This document shows, piece by piece, positions 62,954-64,000 of a stretch of 64,000 nt of DNA (position 1 is the first letter of the stretch; every line of letters begins with the position of its first letter). The translations under genes were made by a program, and so were the position numbers. Source of the stretch: Luteibacter aegosomatissinici (lineage in GTDB: Bacteria; Pseudomonadota; Gammaproteobacteria; Xanthomonadales; Rhodanobacteraceae); NCBI RefSeq assembly GCF_023078495.1, contig NZ_CP095742.1, positions 4,550,501 through 4,614,500 on the forward strand, written 5' to 3'. Under the pieces are notes generated by a model. The model searched no databases. It saw only the letters and a program-made list of their open reading frames with translations, and was not told the origin of the DNA.

Positions 62954-64000
62954 TCAGTACTGGTAGACGAGCTGGAAGCCCGTCGCCGGTCGCATCGTGT
63001 TCAGGGCGCGACCGCCCTTGTCCGCCCAGCCGGCGAACGCGTCGAAGCTGATGGGCCCTAAGCTGCCGCGCAGACCGATGAACTCACCGCGCAGGGATTT
63101 CTCGGGAAGTGCGCGGATGCTCGGGCCGCCAACGTGGCCGCCGTCGATACCGGTGTATGCGACGACGGGCCAGTGGCCGAGGGGCACGCTGAACGTGTTG
63201 CGCCAGTACCAGCCCCGCTCACCGGCCAAGGTCTCCTCGCCATCGAAGCCGCGTACCGAATAGCGCCCACCGATAGTGATAAATTCCGACGCGTATAGCG
63301 TGTCGCTGCTGCGTTGCGCGCGCAGTTCCGTCGTCCACTGCATAGGCATGCGTCCCACCTGGAACGGCACATTGAGCGAAGTGTCGATGAGATTCAGGCC
63401 GTATTGGAACGTGGGCGATCCCTTCGACTGGCCCCAGGGATCGTGCTGGCCACCGAACCAGGTGACGCCACGACGATGCGCCACCCGCAGGTCCAACTGG
63501 GCATTGCCAAGATATTGCCGTTGGACCAGCGCGAGTTCGGCCGTGGTGACATCGCGCTTCTGAGTCAGTAGTTCGGAGTCTTCAATGAAGCTGTGCGCCC
63601 AGCGCTTGCCGATGCGCAGCTCCACCGATGTCTTGCCGTACTTCGTCCGGTGGACCATGCGCTGCACCGTGATGTCAGTAGTGCGCGACTTGCCACTGGA
63701 CCTGAAGGTCTGCTGCGAGCCTTCAACCGTCTGGTGATACTTGTAGTCGTAGACTGAGGCGGTCACGAGCCAGTTACCGATGGGCGCGGCGTAGTTCGCT
63801 GTGTTCCCGCGCGTACTGTGTCCATCGCTGTGGTAGACATCGTGGTTGTAGCCCAGCGACAGCACGTCGTTGATGCGCAACGGATTATCGAGGCCGACGT
63901 TGAGGCCACCCTGCAGGCGCCCGGTCGCGCGCGATCCGCTGTCGTCGAGCGACACCACGACGTGCCAGGGGCGCGAGCGCTTCATGCTGATCACCAGGTC
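62954..64000 (-). CDS. cdiB: CdiB/FhaC-type outer-membrane transporter, C-terminal part, cut by window edge
   Basis: TpsB transporter that secretes the CdiA protein. About 348 residues of the beta-barrel are present; the POTRA domains lie outside the window. Barrel features: LNVGLDNPLRINDVLSLGYNHD, GRYSVRGFDGEETLAGERGWYWRNTFSVPL with the VRGF motif (VRGY/F-x-E, the lid-lock/L6 region of the Omp85 superfamily), and the final strand ATGFQLVYQY. No in-frame start inside the window is needed; the frame is open to 64000. It precedes cdiA by 13 bp in one operon. Confidence 0.93.
   Translation of the reverse strand, partial: DLVISMKRSRPWHVVVSLDDSGSRATGRLQGGLNVGLDNPLRINDVLSLGYNHDVYHSDGHSTRGNTANYAAPIGNWLVTASVYDYKYHQTVEGSQQTFRSSGKSRTTDITVQRMVHRTKYGKTSVELRIGKRWAHSFIEDSELLTQKRDVTTAELALVQRQYLGNAQLDLRVAHRRGVTWFGGQHDPWGQSKGSPTFQYGLNLIDTSLNVPFQVGRMPMQWTTELRAQRSSDTLYASEFITIGGRYSVRGFDGEETLAGERGWYWRNTFSVPLGHWPVVAYTGIDGGHVGGPSIRALPEKSLRGEFIGLRGSLGPISFDAFAGWADKGGRALNTMRPATGFQLVYQY

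Overview
The window is GC-rich, densely coded DNA that reads like a gammaproteobacterium of the Xanthomonadales, probably Rhodanobacteraceae (Luteibacter/Dyella-like). This is inferred from gene content (AmpD-like lipoprotein amidase, Oar-type TonB receptor, GH78 rhamnosidase, LytTR regulator with membrane domain, class Ia ribonucleotide reductase under a cobalamin riboswitch) and from the family of roughly 97-bp inverted repeats with TAGGAGCCCACCCTGTGGGC arms. No database search was possible, so the taxonomic call is an inference.

Layout. 1-1760: start of an MdtABC-like RND efflux operon on the minus strand. 2.1-12.7 kb: housekeeping and metabolic genes (cytochrome c5, AcpH, ZapE, amidase, threonine aldolase, gluconokinase, AraC regulator, Fsr-type exporter, acyl-CoA ligase, NmrA-like protein). 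12.8-19.7 kb: a chemoreceptor with a sigma-28 promoter, a secreted GH78 rhamnosidase, a DUF2501 protein and a hybrid histidine kinase. 19.9-24.0 kb: cobalamin riboswitch, nrdA and nrdB. 24.2-31.4 kb: thioesterase, SnoaL-like protein, MerR/aldo-keto reductase pair, QueF, small envelope proteins and a PLP-dependent desulfhydrase.

31.5-38.4 kb is an accessory-looking block. A TlpA-like thioredoxin, an OmpR-type regulator and a sensor kinase point left. Ohr followed by a bufferin (metal-buffering RiPP) cluster points right: BufA1 precursor, DoxX protein, secreted alpha/beta hydrolase, a second six-cysteine precursor, BufB (DUF692/MNIO) and BufC (DUF2063). Two tandem copies of TTTGTATCGAAACGTA lie in the divergent promoter region. 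Presumably BufB and BufC convert cysteines of both exported peptides into metal-binding groups, while Ohr and the TlpA-like protein deal with peroxide and thiol stress.

38.4-51.2 kb: a second two-component system, a UDG-fold protein, tRNA-Arg(CCG), a LytTR regulator, an M61 peptidase, two tandem outer-membrane beta-barrel paralogues with a near-ideal CRP/Clp site between them, an Oar-type TonB receptor, a YghU-like GST and a DUF1697 protein.

51.4-64.0 kb (minus strand) is a two-partner-secretion contact-dependent inhibition locus: CdiB/FhaC-type transporter (cut by the window end), a 3424-residue CdiA-like exoprotein ending in a TNT (NAD+ glycohydrolase) toxin domain, an Imm63-like immunity gene overlapping its stop, then a colicin-D-type immunity gene without a visible partner toxin and a small Cys-rich ORF. 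The toxin/immunity end is visibly more AT-rich than the rest, which suggests cassette exchange.
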